The notes: generated by a model from the letters alone, not told the origin. 64,000 bases of DNA from Clostridiales bacterium (GCA_009774735.1 VSOH01000306.1:1-64000), one strand, 5' to 3'; shown: positions 8,833 through 17,168, counted from the first letter of the stretch. Numbers and translations: made by a program.

Positions 8833-9075
8833 ATGCAGACAAAACGTAAACTTCTCAACTCACAGGAGGCAGCCGAATATCTCGGACTTTCGCTGTCCTA
8901 CTTCCGCAAGATGATGATGAGACGTGTGATCCCCATGTACAAGCCGAGCGGCAAGCTCTGTTTCTTTGACCCGGACGACCTTGACGCATACCTGACGAGT
9001 ATCCGCATATCATCGCAGAGCGAGATAGACAGCGAGGCTGAGCGTTACCTTGCGAACAACAGAAAATCACATTAA
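8833..9075 (+). CDS. HTH_17/excisionase-like DNA-binding protein
   Basis: ATG 8833 is preferred over in-frame starts further upstream, because those lie inside the terminator and promoter region. The 80-residue product has the MerR/excisionase-type helix-turn-helix LLNSQEAAEYLGLSLSYFRKMM followed by a wing, with MYKPSGKLCFFDPDDLDAYL. Such proteins act as directionality factors or regulators at the head of Bacteroides mobilisable units. No integrase is seen nearby, so a role as regulator of the module is as likely as a role in excision. It is followed 11 bp later by the next gene. Confidence 0.85.
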   Translation: MQTKRKLLNSQEAAEYLGLSLSYFRKMMMRRVIPMYKPSGKLCFFDPDDLDAYLTSIRISSQSEIDSEAERYLANNRKSH

Positions 9076-9086
9076 CAACCTAAGCT

Positions 9087-9581
9087 ATGGTAACAGACAT
9101 TCCAAACAACACAAAGGGCACGAAGCCCGCGACCACCGTAGAATCAAAATCAAAAGATTATAAGACCACTGACCAGAAGAAAATCCGGATTATAATGGAG
9201 TTCCTTCAAGGGTGCTCACCTTACGAGTCCGATGCGCTCCGCGCCCTGCTTGCAGTGGCAAAGGGCACGACCTCGGCAGAATCCATGCCTCAGTATGACC
9301 GCACGGCAATCAATCGCTATCTCAACTTCGGATGCGACAAGGAAACAGGAGGTGTTGACGCAATACGCGAACATCGGCAGTCCCGAAGCCTTGAGCTTAT
9401 GAAAACCGTGTCGCAGTATGTGGAGAAGGAGGACATCATCAACATCACATCGGTGTTACTCGCTATATCTTCTGACAAAAAAGATATAGAAAATATTGTC
9501 AGCAACCTACCGAAGATACAGACAGCCGCCACCCCAAACACAACATCGGGCATACCGGGTAATAACGCACCTTCAAAGTAG
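9087..9581 (+). CDS. Unknown accessory protein of the mobilisation module, 164 aa
   Basis: No domain recognised. A basic, low-complexity N-terminus (about 30 residues rich in Thr and Lys) is followed by a helical core (IRIIMEFLQGCSPYESDALR, LELMKTVSQYVEKEDIINIT) and a Pro/Thr/Asn-rich tail. It is 11 bp downstream of the excisionase-like gene and so in the same operon. A regulatory or partner role is possible but not supported by a motif. Confidence 0.65.
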   Translation: MVTDIPNNTKGTKPATTVESKSKDYKTTDQKKIRIIMEFLQGCSPYESDALRALLAVAKGTTSAESMPQYDRTAINRYLNFGCDKETGGVDAIREHRQSRSLELMKTVSQYVEKEDIINITSVLLAISSDKKDIENIVSNLPKIQTAATPNTTSGIPGNNAPSK

Positions 9582-9841
9582 ATGAAGCAGGAGAAAATAC
9601 ATAGATCCATTTTCCCTACCTTTCCGGTTGTGCCTGTCTTATCTTTTCAAGGTTTCGTGACTTCAACAATATTGCCATCATCACAGAGTATGAAATTTTT
9701 TCTTAAAAGATGATGCCGTATCCATTTATTTTTTGAAGGAACAAGGAACTTGAACGAGACCTATCCAAGCCAATCATTGAAACGGAAAGTTCAGACTTCA
9801 TAAAATCTCCAATGAAAATCACATCTTAAAAAATTACGCAC
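9582..9841 (+). other. 260-bp non-coding gap in the mobilisation module
   Basis: No credible ORF. The segment is AT-rich with homopolymer T/A runs (TTTTTTC near 9692, TTATTTTTTGAAGG near 9729) and no strong hairpin or good TAnnTTTG box. It may hold the promoter for the gene at 9842, but I cannot point to it. Confidence 0.4.
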
Positions 9842-10249
9842 ATGAAGCAACAAAATATAAATCCATTTTCAAGCATCAGCCTGAAGCTGACGGCAGATGC
9901 CATTGAATGGTTATCGGGAACAACGACCGACAATGACGGTAACGAGATACGGAATATCGACATCTTCACCGGACTACTGAAGGAGATGAGAACCGCAGCC
10001 GGATATGACGGCACATACCGACGACCGCTCAACCTGAAGCCTGGTCAGGCGCAGTTCTCGGAGATAGGTCTCGCGGAGCGGTGGAAACTCGGGAGGAAGA
10101 AGATGCACAATATCCTCTCCAGAATGGTGGCTGTAGGGTTGGTGGAAATCTACAACTCACGCATAGGCTCGGTAATCACATTTTCCTGCGTCACCGGCTG
10201 GGAGACTCCCGATAAACCGATTGATGACAGTGAAATCAATGACCGATAG
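9842..10249 (+). CDS. Winged-helix, replication-initiator-like small protein
   Basis: A 135-residue soluble protein with a probable winged-helix domain at residues about 65-125: QFSEIGLAERWKLGRKKMHN as helix-turn-helix, then MVAVGLVEIYNSRIGSVITF as recognition helix end and wing. Its N-terminus (SSISLKLTADAIEWLSGTTT) matches nothing I know. Genes of this type lie just upstream of mobC/mobB in Bacteroides mobilisable elements, where they regulate or initiate. The following 200 bp hold the candidate oriT. Confidence 0.7.
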   Translation: MKQQNINPFSSISLKLTADAIEWLSGTTTDNDGNEIRNIDIFTGLLKEMRTAAGYDGTYRRPLNLKPGQAQFSEIGLAERWKLGRKKMHNILSRMVAVGLVEIYNSRIGSVITFSCVTGWETPDKPIDDSEINDR

Positions 10250-10328
10250 TCATTTTTCAGATGTACCTGCCCATTCAGGAAAACAGGGGTTGCGACAGCG
10301 GAAGTCAGGTAGTATGTTGCGAGATATG

Positions 10329-10367
10329 TTTTGGTGTTACACCCGGCTTCGCCCGGTTGCACCAAAA
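10329..10367 (+). other. Candidate oriT hairpin of the MobB module
   Basis: TTTTGGTG (10329-10336) and CACCAAAA (10360-10367) form a perfect 8-bp outer stem with nested CCGG/CCGG pairing inside. A GC-rich single-stranded-looking stretch follows (CGCCTCGCCCCTCCC). It lies directly upstream of the MobC- and MobB-type genes, where the transfer origin of Bacteroides mobilisable elements is usually found. The nick site cannot be placed from sequence alone. Confidence 0.65.
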
Positions 10368-10457
10368 CGCCTCGCCCCTCCCTACGGTCAGGGTCATGGC
10401 CGCTCGCAGGCTCGCACCGACAATCAGTTATACAAATCACGGAAAATCCGCTTATAT

Positions 10458-10913
10458 ATGAATAATACAGACAATAGCCCCGGCGATAACGCCGAAAAGA
10501 CGAATCGAAAGAAGCTGCCGCCGGAGGCTGTGCGGTCGTGCACCGTCACCACAAAGGTGACAGCCGCAGAGCGTGAGAAGATACACGACATTGCCGCCGG
10601 ATGCAACCTTACACCGAGCGACTACATGAGGCAGCGCGCCCTGGGCTACGAACCGCCGGCGGCACTGACCTCCGAGGAATCGGCATTGCTTCGCAACCTC
10701 GACGGTTGCCGTGTCGATATACTCAACTTCGCCAACGCCCTTGCCGGCATGAAACAAGACAAGAGAATCATACTTTTTCAAAAGGTCTCCTTCATGCTCG
10801 ACTGGTACAGGCAAGTGGTACCGATAACCAACGCCGTAACAGAGTTCCTTAACTCCGTGATAAACGGTGGCCGTCTGAGTCCGCGCACAAGGAAAACCAT
10901 CACAAAAATTTGA
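10458..10913 (+). CDS. MobC-like relaxosome accessory protein
   Basis: ATG 10458 is chosen over the longer ORF start at 10221, because that region overlaps the preceding gene and the oriT hairpin. The 151-residue product has a basic, MobC/ribbon-helix-helix-type N-terminal half (AVRSCTVTTKVTAAEREKIH, then GCNLTPSDYMRQRALGY). A helical second half follows (LRNLDGCRVDILNFANALAG). Proteins of this type bind oriT DNA and help the relaxase form the relaxosome. The relaxase gene starts 4 bp after its stop codon, so the two are co-translated. Confidence 0.85.
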   Translation: MNNTDNSPGDNAEKTNRKKLPPEAVRSCTVTTKVTAAEREKIHDIAAGCNLTPSDYMRQRALGYEPPAALTSEESALLRNLDGCRVDILNFANALAGMKQDKRIILFQKVSFMLDWYRQVVPITNAVTEFLNSVINGGRLSPRTRKTITKI

Positions 10914-10917
10914 GAAC

Positions 10918-12114
10918 ATGATAGCGAAAGCAAAATCAATATCGCACGGCATAAATGCCCTTAACTACATAACAGGAGTGTCGGCGAACAAGAAACATCC
11001 CGAAAAAATATATCATATCTACGACAACTTTCTCCCTCCCGGCATAGACCCGTTGGGGATATGGAACTCCGTCAGGCTGGATTCCTTGTCCCGACCACGC
11101 ATGAAAAACAACCTTATCCGAATAGAGATCAGCCCGGCATCTGAGCATACGCGCAACTACACTCCCGATGACTGGAAACAGCTCTGGCAGGATTTCGTGA
11201 CCGAGTTTGACCGTCAGGAGATGAAGGACAAAACAGGCCGTTTGCTATCCCCAAGAACCAATCTCGCAGGGAGCAAGTCAACCGTATGGCTTCACCTCGA
11301 ATCCGACAGCGGCACACCTCACCTCCATGCGGTTGTGAGCCGTCTTGACGAAAACGGGAACATCAACGATGACCGCAACATCCATCTTCGGGCACAACGG
11401 GCGGCGGAACGTATAGCAAGAAAGCGCGGCTGGCAGACAGCGGCAAATATCCATGACATAAACCGTCAGTCCGTAAGCCGGGACTGCCTTGATGTCCTTA
11501 GTCAGATGAGGGAATGGTCGCTTGAAGATTATTTCGCCCGGCTTGAGTCTAAAGGGTATGATGTCAAGGTCAGGACTGATGAGAAAGGCATAATCCGTGG
11601 ATATATCCTTAAAAAAGGCAACGCCAGGTTCAAGGCATCCGAGTTAGGCAAAGGCCGCAATCTTATGGCATCCAAACTTGAAGGAACGTGGAACAAGTTG
11701 CGCCCGAATCAAGAATGGCAGACAAAAGCCGACAGCAGGGAATCCGATATTCGACCGGATTATACCTCTTACCGACCCGATACCCGGCGTGTCGAATTCG
11801 AGCACGAAAGCAATTCATACACCCGATTTATCCCCGAAAAAGTCATGCAGGTGTTTGATGACGAGTTCGACAGCCGTGAAATGGATAACTGGGCAGACCT
11901 TATCAACGAGGCGTGCTACCACTTCGCCGTGGCTATGGGCTATATGGCGTTCCTGAACACGCCGACCTACGTTTCCGGCGGTGGAGGGGCATCGAACAAC
12001 GACCTCCCGAAAAAGCGTGATGACCTGGAGGAAGAAATCGCCCGCGCCCGTCGTTGTGCCGCCACAGCCCGCTCCAAGATAGGAATCATAAGAAAACGAG
12101 GATTCAGAAGATAA
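10918..12114 (+). CDS. MobB-type relaxase/mobilisation nuclease
   Basis: A 398-residue relaxase. The metal-binding motif PHLH (His 135 and His 137, in SGTPHLHAVVSRLDENG) follows a WLHLES strand, the usual arrangement of the relaxase core. The N-terminal MIAKAKSISHGINALNYITG is typical of Bacteroidetes MobB relaxases, with early Tyr residues (Tyr 17, 32, 35) as candidate nicking tyrosines. The C-terminal third has a basic, Pro/Glu-rich region and an acidic helical tail. It should nick the oriT just upstream and be carried with the strand to the recipient using a helper conjugation system. It is flanked by mobC-like and membrane-protein genes in one operon. Confidence 0.92.
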   Translation: MIAKAKSISHGINALNYITGVSANKKHPEKIYHIYDNFLPPGIDPLGIWNSVRLDSLSRPRMKNNLIRIEISPASEHTRNYTPDDWKQLWQDFVTEFDRQEMKDKTGRLLSPRTNLAGSKSTVWLHLESDSGTPHLHAVVSRLDENGNINDDRNIHLRAQRAAERIARKRGWQTAANIHDINRQSVSRDCLDVLSQMREWSLEDYFARLESKGYDVKVRTDEKGIIRGYILKKGNARFKASELGKGRNLMASKLEGTWNKLRPNQEWQTKADSRESDIRPDYTSYRPDTRRVEFEHESNSYTRFIPEKVMQVFDDEFDSREMDNWADLINEACYHFAVAMGYMAFLNTPTYVSGGGGASNNDLPKKRDDLEEEIARARRCAATARSKIGIIRKRGFRR

Positions 12115-12125
12115 CCGATTGTATT

Positions 12126-12626
12126 ATGGCACTTAAAAAGATTGACATATCCGGCATTGACAGCACGATAGCCGAGACGAGAGAGGATGAGCTGCGGCAG
12201 AAAGAGATCGAGGCGCAGAGCGACCTCGCCTTACAGATCCGGCTCTTCATGAAAGAGACTCCCTACATCATCAATGAAATCCGGGAGGCAGCTTCTCCGA
12301 TGGACGCTCAAAAGTTCTCATCGGCAGTCAGTGAGAATCTCCAGAAGTCCGCAACCGAAATGGCTGCGACATTCAACGCCAAAGTCAAGCCGATGGCCGA
12401 TAAGATGGAGACCGCAAGAAACTGCGTCATCGTTCCAGCACTCGCCGCCTACATAATTCTCTTTTCCCTGATATGGCTGTTCGTATTTCTCGCATTGGTA
12501 ATTTTCGCAAATTCCCATGCCATACATTCCGAAGAGATAAATTCGCTTGTCTCCCTGATAATCTTCTTTTGGGTGGTCTCAGTGGCACTCGTCACCTATC
12601 TCACCCGAAAATTCAAATGGCAATGA
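12126..12626 (+). CDS. Small two-TM protein of the mobilisation module
   Basis: ATG 12126 follows the relaxase stop by 11 bp; the longer ORF start at 12054 lies inside the relaxase and is not credible. The product has 166 residues: a charged helical cytosolic part (residues 1-95, probable coiled coil around 20-40) and two membrane segments at about 101-127 and 140-159, ending in a short basic tail. Proteins like this often close mob operons in Bacteroidales elements. A role in docking the relaxosome at the membrane is only a guess. Confidence 0.75.
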   Translation: MALKKIDISGIDSTIAETREDELRQKEIEAQSDLALQIRLFMKETPYIINEIREAASPMDAQKFSSAVSENLQKSATEMAATFNAKVKPMADKMETARNCVIVPALAAYIILFSLIWLFVFLALVIFANSHAIHSEEINSLVSLIIFFWVVSVALVTYLTRKFKWQ

Positions 12627-12716
12627 AAACGCAAACCGCAAAAATGTTACCCGGCCATTCTCCACATTCCGATACATTCCGGAAAATGCCGATAAAACAC
12701 CTCCGGCGTGACCGCA

Positions 12717-12755
12717 TTGTTACCCGATTGAAAACAACAGTTTGTTACCCATTGA
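12717..12755 (+). repeat. Short direct repeats TTGTTACCC(N)ATTGA at the module/traK junction
   Basis: TTGTTACCCGATTGA (12717-12731) and TTGTTACCCATTGA (12742-12755) are 25 bp apart. A third TGTTACCC lies at 12645-12652. They sit exactly where the mobilisation module ends and the truncated traK frame begins, so they may mark an element end or a recombinase-binding site. Confidence 0.45.
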
Positions 12756-12760
12756 TAATC

Positions 12761-13174
12761 ACCACGAAACATGGATATATTGAAAATTTCCATCACTATT
12801 TCTTCACCCTGGCACCAGATGACAAGTACATCAAATATACGATGGAAAAGGCAATGTACCTCATTGATGAAACAGGTTTAGCCCAGTATAATGCGTTGAA
12901 GGAGAAAGGTTTTTACGGTAATATCATGGGTACGAGTGCTGTGTTCAGCATCTTCTGTGACAGCATCCAGTTCAACAAGGACAATATGAGCTTCACCTAC
13001 TATGGCAGACAGCGTATCGAGCGACGCACAAGCATTCTGATGCGAGAACTCGTCACCGAAGGCTTTGTCAAGAGGGTTCCACGCACCGAGAACAACCCTC
13101 ACGGACTCCTCATCGTCAACTGGCGCACCATCTTGAACAAGGACATCGACCAGCGTGCCAAGTCAAGTTATTAG
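12761..13174 (+). pseudogene. traK: 5'-truncated traK (conjugal transfer protein TraK)
   Basis: The frame gives about 137 residues matching the C-terminal two thirds of Bacteroides TraK: FHHYFFTLAPDDKYI, an ALFLAD-like MEKAMYLIDET, LKEKGFYGNIM, a Cys-Asp strand IFCDSIQF and the ending RTENNPHGLLIVNWRTI. TraK is normally about 200 residues with an N-terminal membrane anchor and is a VirB8-like inner-membrane component of the mating pore. The anchor and first strands are missing: upstream of 12761 the sequence belongs to the mobilisation module. An internal ATG at 12842 could give a 110-residue fragment without anchor, which is unlikely to function. The truncation marks a recombination junction. 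Confidence 0.8.
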
Positions 13175-13255
13175 TCCCTTTGGTAACAGCATTCTGCTTA
13201 CAGACAGAGACCAAGCCCGGCACAGTATTGTTTACATGTAATAAAAGATAGAATT

Positions 13256-13684
13256 ATGGGAATCAAGAAAATCATCTTAGGCGAACCCATGCCCGACGAG
13301 AATGACCCTAAGTACAAGGAAAGAGCCGAGCGAGACCGCAAGGCAGGACAGCAGTTCGCCCATGCCGTCGGCTTGGACAGACTCGCCGCCTTCATTCAGC
13401 GTTTCGCCACCAACCACAATAAGATATTCCTTGGAATTATTTTTGGCTTTGTGCTGTTCAGTGTCGGTCTTAACCTCTACAGAATGTCGAGAGCAGTCAC
13501 GTACCGACCGCAGCAAAGTAGTGCGATAGAACGGCAGGAGCAGAATCTGAAATTCAAACGCCACCATGCGCCCACTCGAAACGAGCCTCCCCACTCCGCA
13601 TCATCACAACCATCAGAGAACAAAGGGATAGAAAACAGTAACCACTTACAACTCGAAGAATATGAAGCTCACAGAAAAGATTAA
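13256..13684 (+). CDS. TraL-position single-span membrane protein
   Basis: A 142-residue protein with a charged cytosolic N-terminus (PMPDENDPKYKERAERDRKA), one membrane segment at about residues 56-75 (KIFLGIIFGFVLFSVGLNLY) and a basic, Gln/Ser-rich C-terminus. It lies between traK and traM, where Bacteroides elements carry the small one-span protein TraL, so I infer a TraL equivalent. It is longer than typical TraL and direct similarity is weak. Its end overlaps the traM start by 23 bp, so the two are coupled. Confidence 0.65.
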   Translation: MGIKKIILGEPMPDENDPKYKERAERDRKAGQQFAHAVGLDRLAAFIQRFATNHNKIFLGIIFGFVLFSVGLNLYRMSRAVTYRPQQSSAIERQEQNLKFKRHHAPTRNEPPHSASSQPSENKGIENSNHLQLEEYEAHRKD

Positions 13685-14900
13685 CTTCAATCAGCCCAAG
13701 TACAAGCTACCGGCAGTTATCTACATACCGTTGGTACTATTAGGCTTCGCAGTCTTCCGTCTTTTCAACACAGAGAAGATAGAAGTCACCACCGCCGAGA
13801 CCACCGAATACTACAACGACAAGTTGCCAGCCGCAAATATCAAGGGCGACGGAATCGGTGACAAATACACCAACATGCTCAATGATTTTGGTAAAATCAA
13901 GGATGAATCAGCCGTAGAGAATATCGAGCGAGGCAATGAAGACGTAAAGGAAAGCTACGAGTCCCAGTATTCCGATGCCGAGATAGCCGCCATGGATCAG
14001 AGCAACGACAAAGCCAAGGAGTCCATGGAACGCCTCCAGAGGCTCCAGGACCAGATCAGAGAGCAGCAAGCCAAGGACAACCAGTTTGCCCAAGACCGCA
14101 CAGGAGGCAATACCGACGAAGAAGAGGAAACCCTCAATAGCCTCCGTCAGGCACTTGCAGATGCAAGACTCGCAGGTCAGCAACAAGGCGCAACCGCCAT
14201 GAACAAACTCGAAGATGCCTCACAGACAGCAGGAGCAGAAGCAAGAAACAAAATAGAAGGCAAGACCGTTGTCGAAGCCAATGTCACCCCAAATGAAAAA
14301 GCCGTTAACGAAATCGCAGAGGATGCCGAAGCCGAGCAAGTCGTAAAATCCCAGAAGGAAACCAGCGACTATTTCAACACCATCGGCAACAACGAGCCAG
14401 AGCAGAAACTCATAAAAGCCATCGTTGACGAAGACATAACCGCTGTTGACGGATCAAGGGTAAGACTCAGGCTCCTCGATGACATTGACATCGGTGAAAG
14501 AACCATCCCTACAGGAACCTACCTCTATTGCATGATGAGTGGCTTCAGTCAGCAGCGAGTCAAGGGAACCGTCAAGAGCATCCTTATCAACGATGAACTT
14601 GTCAAGGTCAACCTCAGCATCTACGACACTGACGGCATGGAAGGCTTATATGTTCCGAAGAGCAGCTTCAGGGAAACGGCAGACAATATCGCCAGTGGCG
14701 CACTCAGCCAGACCATGAACCTCAATGACGGCAGCTCATCAGGCGGCACCTTCAGCCGTTGGGGAATGCAAGCCATTCAGAACGCCTATCAGAAGACCAC
14801 CAATGCCATATCCAAGAACATCAGGAAGAACAAAGCCAAGATCAAGTATGGCACACAGGTCTATCTGATTAACTCCAAGGAGAAACGAACAAATAAGTAA
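13662..14900 (+). CDS. traM: TraM, VirB10-like component of the mating pore
   Basis: A 412-residue protein with the TraM layout. A short cytosolic tail with NFNQPKYKLP is followed by one membrane span at about 17-36. Then comes a long acidic, Gln-rich coiled coil (about 100-200: NDKAKESMERLQRLQDQIRE and so on). The conserved C-terminal beta domain contains IKAIVDEDITAVDGSRVRLR, RTIPTGTYLYCMMSGFSQQR and VNLSIYDTDGMEGLYVPKS. TraM spans the periplasm like VirB10 and links inner and outer parts of the type IV secretion channel. It is coupled to the upstream gene by overlap and followed closely by the 279-residue gene and traN. Confidence 0.95.
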   Translation: MKLTEKINFNQPKYKLPAVIYIPLVLLGFAVFRLFNTEKIEVTTAETTEYYNDKLPAANIKGDGIGDKYTNMLNDFGKIKDESAVENIERGNEDVKESYESQYSDAEIAAMDQSNDKAKESMERLQRLQDQIREQQAKDNQFAQDRTGGNTDEEEETLNSLRQALADARLAGQQQGATAMNKLEDASQTAGAEARNKIEGKTVVEANVTPNEKAVNEIAEDAEAEQVVKSQKETSDYFNTIGNNEPEQKLIKAIVDEDITAVDGSRVRLRLLDDIDIGERTIPTGTYLYCMMSGFSQQRVKGTVKSILINDELVKVNLSIYDTDGMEGLYVPKSSFRETADNIASGALSQTMNLNDGSSSGGTFSRWGMQAIQNAYQKTTNAISKNIRKNKAKIKYGTQVYLINSKEKRTNK

Positions 14901-14906
14901 GAAGCA

Positions 14907-15746
14907 ATGAACGAATCAGGAGTATTAACCACCAAGCAAGAAGTCAAAGAGTATGTCGGCTTTGAATACGCATTCCCCAAGGAAGAGTGCGTGTTCGTCG
15001 GCAGACTCGACTACAGGAACTGGTTCAACAAAGGAAATGTCTATGGCTTAGTGTGCAATTTCACCACGGCAAACGGCAAGAAAATAGCACTCTTGGCATT
15101 CCGGCATAAATATCCAAACGAAATCTATGCTCCCAAGGACTGTGACATAGACTTTGCCCATGACGTAGAGGACGATAGCATCTGGAAAATCACCCTTGTA
15201 AACACCAAATATGGGAACCTGTATTGGAAACAGGCAGAATTAGTTTCCCAATACGACGAAGATGACACCATACTGAGCTACGAGAAGATAGAAACCTACA
15301 CGCAGGAACAAATCCAAGAAGCCATCGCAGAACGTGAGCGCAAGAAGCAGGAAAAAGCTGAAAAGGAACGGCATAAGGCAGAACGCCGACGTGAAAGGCA
15401 ATACCAAAAAGAGCTTAAAGCCAACAATCATTGGGGGCGACGGCTCAGGCTTGTAAAGGCATTCAGGGAAAAAACCTTGAAGGACAAGCAGATAAAGGAG
15501 TATGCAACCTACGAAATCTGTTTTGTAATCTCCTATGACCGCAAGAAGATGTGTTGTCCAAAAGGCATATTCTTCAACACAAGGAAAGCAAAGAACGCAC
15601 GTTACATACGCTTCCCGGAATCCTGTCAGAACTGTGAGATAAAGGAGTGTCAAGGAACCTACCAGACTCAGATTCAAATCGGCGATAAATGGATTACCAC
15701 TGATGAGAAGCGTACTGACTATTCAGAAGATGAAGATATATATTAA
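14907..15746 (+). CDS. Unknown 279-aa protein between traM and traN
   Basis: Not a standard tra gene. Residues 1-125 are a mixed alpha/beta region without a known motif (ECVFVGRLDYRNWFNKGNVY). Residues about 130-175 are an extremely charged Glu/Arg/Lys helix. The C-terminal part has a cysteine cluster (MCCPKGIF, then ESCQNCEIKECQG) that could bind zinc. There is no signal peptide or membrane span. It starts 7 bp after traM and ends 12 bp before traN, so it is clearly part of the transfer operon. It may be a cytosolic accessory or regulator specific to this lineage of elements. Confidence 0.75.
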   Translation: MNESGVLTTKQEVKEYVGFEYAFPKEECVFVGRLDYRNWFNKGNVYGLVCNFTTANGKKIALLAFRHKYPNEIYAPKDCDIDFAHDVEDDSIWKITLVNTKYGNLYWKQAELVSQYDEDDTILSYEKIETYTQEQIQEAIAERERKKQEKAEKERHKAERRRERQYQKELKANNHWGRRLRLVKAFREKTLKDKQIKEYATYEICFVISYDRKKMCCPKGIFFNTRKAKNARYIRFPESCQNCEIKECQGTYQTQIQIGDKWITTDEKRTDYSEDEDIY

Positions 15747-15758
15747 ACCAGAAAAGAT

Positions 15759-16610
15759 ATGAACACTATCAAGAAAATTGGCGTACTAATGATGTGCGCA
15801 ATCTCCGCAATGTCAATGAAGGCACAGACAACCACTGACGAAATGCAGTTGTTGACTGTCAACGAGAATGTCACCACCGTTATCACCGCCAGCGAGCCTG
15901 TCCGTCTGGTGGACATCAGTACCGACAAGGTCGCAGGTGATCAGCCTATCAACAACACTATACGTCTGAAACCCAAGGAAGGCGTAGAGGTCAATAAGGA
16001 CGGCGACATTCTGGCCATCGTGACCATCGTCACAGAGCGTTACCGTACTCAGTATGCCTTGATTTACACATCAAGACTCACAGAGGCTGTGACAGATAAG
16101 AACATCGAGTTGGACGAAAGGATTGCCTACACCAATCCTGCCGTTTCCATGAGCACCGAGGATATGACAAGATATGCACGTCAGATTTGGAACAGTCCTG
16201 CCAAGTTCAGGAACGTCGGCACCAAGATGCACAGAATGTATATGCGTCTGAACAATATCTATGCTGTTGGCGAGTACTTCTTCCTCGATTTCAGCGTAGA
16301 GAACAAGACCAACATACAGTTTGACATTGACCAGCTCAGAGTCAAGCTCAGCGATAAGAAAACCAGCAAGGCAACCGTCGTTCAGACCATTGAACTCACT
16401 CCAGAGCTCATTCTTGAACCTACCAGAGGCTTCAAGTACGGGTACAGGAACGTCATCGTCCTGAAGAAGATGACCTTCCCGAACGACAAAGTCCTTACCA
16501 TCGAACTCAGTGAGAAGCAGATCAGTGGCAGAACCATCTATCTGAACATCGAGTACAACGATGTCCTTACCGCAGACAGTTTCAACCATGCAATCCTTTA
16601 TGAAGAGTAA
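15759..16610 (+). CDS. traN: TraN, VirB9-like periplasmic/outer-membrane pore protein
   Basis: A 283-residue protein with a cleavable signal peptide (MNTIKKIGVLMMCAISAMSMKAQ). The DUF4138/TraN body shows ITASEPVRLVDIST, VTIVTERYRTQYALIYTSRL, AKFRNVGTKMHRMYMRLNNI, VGEYFFLDFSVENKTNIQFD and SGRTIYLNIEYNDVL. TraN is the Bacteroides counterpart of VirB9, a beta-rich periplasmic protein of the transfer channel. It sits between the 279-residue gene and traO in normal tra order. Confidence 0.94.
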   Translation: MNTIKKIGVLMMCAISAMSMKAQTTTDEMQLLTVNENVTTVITASEPVRLVDISTDKVAGDQPINNTIRLKPKEGVEVNKDGDILAIVTIVTERYRTQYALIYTSRLTEAVTDKNIELDERIAYTNPAVSMSTEDMTRYARQIWNSPAKFRNVGTKMHRMYMRLNNIYAVGEYFFLDFSVENKTNIQFDIDQLRVKLSDKKTSKATVVQTIELTPELILEPTRGFKYGYRNVIVLKKMTFPNDKVLTIELSEKQISGRTIYLNIEYNDVLTADSFNHAILYEE

Positions 16611-16614
16611 AACT

Positions 16615-17157
16615 ATGAAGAAATCTGTAATACAATCCAAAGCATTCCTGCTTGTGGCCATGCTCATGATGGCTACTGCAGGATATGCCCAGAGTCACGG
16701 CAACCACATCAATTTCGGTGTCGGTGCGCTGTACGAGAGAGGTTTTGATGCCACACTGTCATGGGAGCATGAGACCAAGAACCACAACGCATGGGAGTAT
16801 TTCCTGAACGGTTATCTCAAATATGAGAAAGATAAAGCCGTAGGTCATATCACCAACGATTCCTTCTGGAACAGCTACAACACATGGGGAGCAGGTATCG
16901 CTTACAAGCCTTGTGTAGTAAGAGGCAGTATCAGAAACGGACGCAACAACTACGGATCGTTGCGAATTGGCGGTTCTGTCGGCAGTGATTTCAATGAAGT
17001 TGTCGGATGGGTCAATGTCGGCTATGAGCATAACTACGCTCTGAGAAACGGCTGGAGTCTGTACTGGCAGATCAAGACCGACCTCTGTATCAACGGCAAA
17101 GACCTTTTCAGAACAGGAGCCACTATCGGGTTCAAGATACCATATAACGCAAGATAG
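16615..17157 (+). CDS. traO: TraO conjugal transfer protein
   Basis: Start at ATG 16615, just after the traN stop (16610); ATG 16600 inside traN would add five residues. The product has about 180 residues, with a signal peptide (MKKSVIQSKAFLLVAMLMMA, cleavage near GYAQ). The TraO-like beta-barrel-type body shows FGVGALYERGFDATLSWEHE, YNTWGAGIAYKPCVV, GSLRIGGSVGSDFNEVVGWV and GATIGFKIPY. TraO is a conserved exported transfer protein of unknown mechanism in Bacteroides elements, thought to belong to the outer part of the pore. Confidence 0.9.
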   Translation: MKKSVIQSKAFLLVAMLMMATAGYAQSHGNHINFGVGALYERGFDATLSWEHETKNHNAWEYFLNGYLKYEKDKAVGHITNDSFWNSYNTWGAGIAYKPCVVRGSIRNGRNNYGSLRIGGSVGSDFNEVVGWVNVGYEHNYALRNGWSLYWQIKTDLCINGKDLFRTGATIGFKIPYNAR

Positions 17158-17168
17158 GAGGACAAACG

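Noticed and set aside
10221-10457. N-terminal extension of the MobC-like ORF
   Set aside because: It overlaps the previous gene and the oriT hairpin; ATG 10458 gives a normal MobC-size protein.
5794-12730. Shared 12-mer GTTACCCGATTG at 5794-5805 and 12719-12730 as att sites of an element
   Set aside because: One copy is an arm of the riboswitch terminator, and chance 12-mer matches are expected in a 64-kb window.
12473-12760. 5' part of the ORF ending at 13174
   Set aside because: It overlaps the two-TM protein gene and does not resemble TraK; only the part from about 12761 fits the family.
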